In this document: in pieces, positions 7,984 through 9,604 of the stretch | Layout: each line of letters starts with the position of its first letter | How positions within the stretch are numbered: the stretch's first letter is position 1 | Assembly (NCBI GenBank): GCA_050258555.1 | Contig: JBLMZA010000088.1 | Coordinates: 1 to 9,604 of the forward strand | DNA from: CAISDA01 sp050258555 | Lineage (GTDB): Bacteria; Bacteroidota; Ignavibacteria; UBA10030; UBA8401 | Reading direction: 5' to 3' | Length of the DNA: 9,604 bases | Translations under genes and position numbers: made by a program | Notes under the pieces: generated by a model | The model's input: the letters and a program-made list of their open reading frames with translations, nothing else | Told to the model about the DNA's origin: nothing | The model's database searches: none

Positions 7984-8015
7984 CAAAAATAGATCTTCTT
8001 TCGGTCATTTCAAAA
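7984..8015 (-). promoter_or_regulatory. Predicted Bacteroidota-type promoter for porV
   Basis: On the minus strand, TTTTG (8015-8011) is followed 19 nt later by TATTTTTG (7991-7984). This matches the Bacteroidota housekeeping promoter pattern of a -33 TTTG/TTG and a -7 TAnnTTTG separated by about 19-20 nt. It lies in the 71-bp AT-rich gap between the porU stop and the porV start. A transcript would begin near 7977-7980, giving a leader of about 30 nt. porV can therefore probably be transcribed on its own, in addition to read-through from porU. Short AT-rich motifs can arise by chance, so this stays a prediction. Confidence 0.6.
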
Positions 8016-8019
8016 CGAA

Positions 8020-9604
8020 TTACTTCACCACGGCAAGCCTGCCAAGCGCCTCGCTTGAAAATTTCCCATCCACTGTCTTTGCCGTCACTCTGTAGAAATA
8101 CACGCCGTTGCCCAGGGCATCGCCGTCGTTGTCGCGGCAGTCCCACGGAATCTGCACGAACCGGTCGGTCACGCCGTATCGGTCGATTTCTCCGATGAGC
8201 CTTCCGGCCACGGAATAAATCTTGATCTGCACATCGAGCGGCGTGAGCTGGTTGTGCTGGAATGTGAATGTCGTCTGCCTGGCGGCCGGATTCGGTATAT
8301 TATAGACATTCACCAGGGAAAGCCCGCTTCCCGAGGCGACGGTAAACGACGCTTCGGCCGTCGACGGATTGTTGTACACATCCCATGCCTTCACGAGCAC
8401 CGAATGCGAACCGGCATCGAGCTTCGGCATCGGATATTCGACCGTGCCTTCCTGATAGCTGTCGCGCTTGCTCTTGTAATACTCCGTCAAATCGATGCTC
8501 TTTGCGCTGCCGTCGACCCATGCCTCGATGCGGTGGCCGATGCCCGTGCCGGCCGAGTTGATGCCGCTAGAATCGGAGAGCGCCACGATCAGCTTCGGCG
8601 TCTCGCCCACCAGATCGCCCGAGCGGAACGAAGGCGTATCGAAGTACACGGAAATCGACGGTCCTTTGGTGTCATTGGCCGCGCCGCGCGCCGTGCCGCC
8701 CACCATGAAGTTCGTCGTATAGCCCCGTCCGTCCGAAGCGCCGGAGGAGAAGTAGACGGAGATCTTGCCGTTCTTGTTGTCGTACGAAATATCCTTCGGA
8801 ACGATGAATGTCGCTTCGAGCCGCCCGTTGACGACCGAATTTTCGCCCTTATACAGCACGGCGCCGGGCTGCACATACGTGAACGTGGGCGCGCTGAATC
8901 CCGGAATGGTCTTCTCGCGTTCGGCATCGTAGACCGTCACAAGCGCCGTGCCGTTGACCGACGGATCGACCGAGAGATCGGCCTTGCGGATGGCTCCCTT
9001 GATCGTCACTTTCTGCAGCGCACCGAGCGTATCGGGCACCGTCGAGGCGGTGGCGATCCCGTTAATCGAATCGACCGTCATGGCCATGCGCGGCGAAGCC
9101 AGTCTCAGCGTCGGATCGCACAGCAGATGATATTTTTCACGGTTTGCAAGATTGCCGGCCGACGGATCGTTCTTCGCCAGCAGGAACGCATCGCCCAGGC
9201 GCGGCACCCCCGCAAACTGGCTGCTCGGGAACGCAAAGCCGTAAAAGCTGTAGTTCAGCAGCGCATTGTCGGTCGAATAGACCGCGCGCGTCGCGCTCAG
9301 CACGCCGATCGCGCCGCCGTTCTGGTTCTTCATCATCTCTTCGGCCGAACTCTGCACATCGGTCGCATCGAAGCGGCCCCAGTCGCACGTCGCGGCGGCG
9401 ACGAAGGCCAGCCTGTCGTTATTGAAAAACTGCGTCTTCGTGTCTTCCAATGTCAGGATGCTCTCGTGCGCCCAGACCGTGGGATTGCCATGGCCCGTGA
9501 AATTCAACAGGAGCGTGCCGCGGTTGACCTGATCGATGATCGCCTGACGCGCATCGGGCTTGCGCCTTCCCTGCGGCGTGATGACCGTGGGATATTCGGC
9601 GATA
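8020..9604 (-). CDS. porU: PorU, T9SS sortase (C25 gingipain-family peptidase), C-terminal part
   Basis: This is the 3' portion of a gene whose start lies beyond the right edge; 527 residues are visible, read in frame from 9603. PorU is the cell-surface cysteine peptidase that cleaves C-terminal sorting domains from T9SS substrates and helps attach them to the surface. The fragment opens inside the C25 catalytic domain: NFTGHGNP carries the predicted catalytic His (visible residue 38, 9490-9492) and AATCDWGRFD the predicted nucleophile Cys (residue 73, 9385-9387). Their 35-residue spacing is gingipain-like. GAIGVLSATRAVYS and LLCDPTLRLA follow, the latter with Cys where family members usually have Gly. 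Next come beta-rich Ig-like segments, then a FlgD/Ig-like type A sorting domain at about residues 424-527 (VYNIPNPA, IKIYSVAGRLIGEI, GNGVYFYRV) ending in LAVVK and TAA. PorU keeping a sorting domain is normal for the family. The adjacent porV strongly supports the call. Confidence 0.93.
   Translation of the reverse strand, partial: IAEYPTVITPQGRRKPDARQAIIDQVNRGTLLLNFTGHGNPTVWAHESILTLEDTKTQFFNNDRLAFVAAATCDWGRFDATDVQSSAEEMMKNQNGGAIGVLSATRAVYSTDNALLNYSFYGFAFPSSQFAGVPRLGDAFLLAKNDPSAGNLANREKYHLLCDPTLRLASPRMAMTVDSINGIATASTVPDTLGALQKVTIKGAIRKADLSVDPSVNGTALVTVYDAEREKTIPGFSAPTFTYVQPGAVLYKGENSVVNGRLEATFIVPKDISYDNKNGKISVYFSSGASDGRGYTTNFMVGGTARGAANDTKGPSISVYFDTPSFRSGDLVGETPKLIVALSDSSGINSAGTGIGHRIEAWVDGSAKSIDLTEYYKSKRDSYQEGTVEYPMPKLDAGSHSVLVKAWDVYNNPSTAEASFTVASGSGLSLVNVYNIPNPAARQTTFTFQHNQLTPLDVQIKIYSVAGRLIGEIDRYGVTDRFVQIPWDCRDNDGDALGNGVYFYRVTAKTVDGKFSSEALGRLAVVK

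Overview
All five protein-coding genes in this window lie on the minus strand, so the locus reads from high to low coordinates. They belong to the type IX secretion system (T9SS) world of Bacteroidota and related FCB-group bacteria. The evidence is a porU-porV gene pair, two C-terminal T9SS sorting (type A, FlgD/Ig-like) domains, and a Bacteroidota-type promoter (TTTG-N19-TATTTTTG) before porV. The DNA is moderately GC-rich with AT-rich gaps. That would suit a less-studied lineage (Kapaibacteriales, Ignavibacteria or Rhodothermia-like) better than a typical low-GC Flavobacterium, but the genus cannot be fixed from this sequence.

Layout in transcription order. (1) 9604-8020: the 3' part of porU, the gingipain-like (C25) sortase of the T9SS, running off the right edge. 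(2) 7948-6845: porV, the outer-membrane beta-barrel partner, with its own promoter and a strong Shine-Dalgarno site. (3) A 141-bp gap with two inverted repeats. (4) 6703-3734: a large secreted protein with an M6 (immune inhibitor A-like) metalloprotease fold whose HExxH zinc site has been lost, then a repeat region with calcium-loop motifs and a T9SS sorting domain. (5) 3688-551: a 1045-residue envelope protein combining an intact HEFTH metallopeptidase domain, a TolB-like propeller and an Omp85-like outer-membrane barrel. (6) 548-1: the 5' part of a small DUF5683-like envelope protein, starting 2 nt after the previous stop and running off the left edge.

In the known T9SS, PorV carries substrates from the translocon to PorU, which removes the sorting domain and attaches the protein to the surface. 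The M6-like protein has such a domain and is a likely client. The protease-propeller-barrel protein ends like a BAM-inserted barrel and has no sorting domain, so it is probably an outer-membrane resident. Its role, and any link to the T9SS, is inferred only from its position. No RNA genes, CRISPR arrays, insertion sequences or phage genes were seen, and no stretch over 300 bases lacks a gene.
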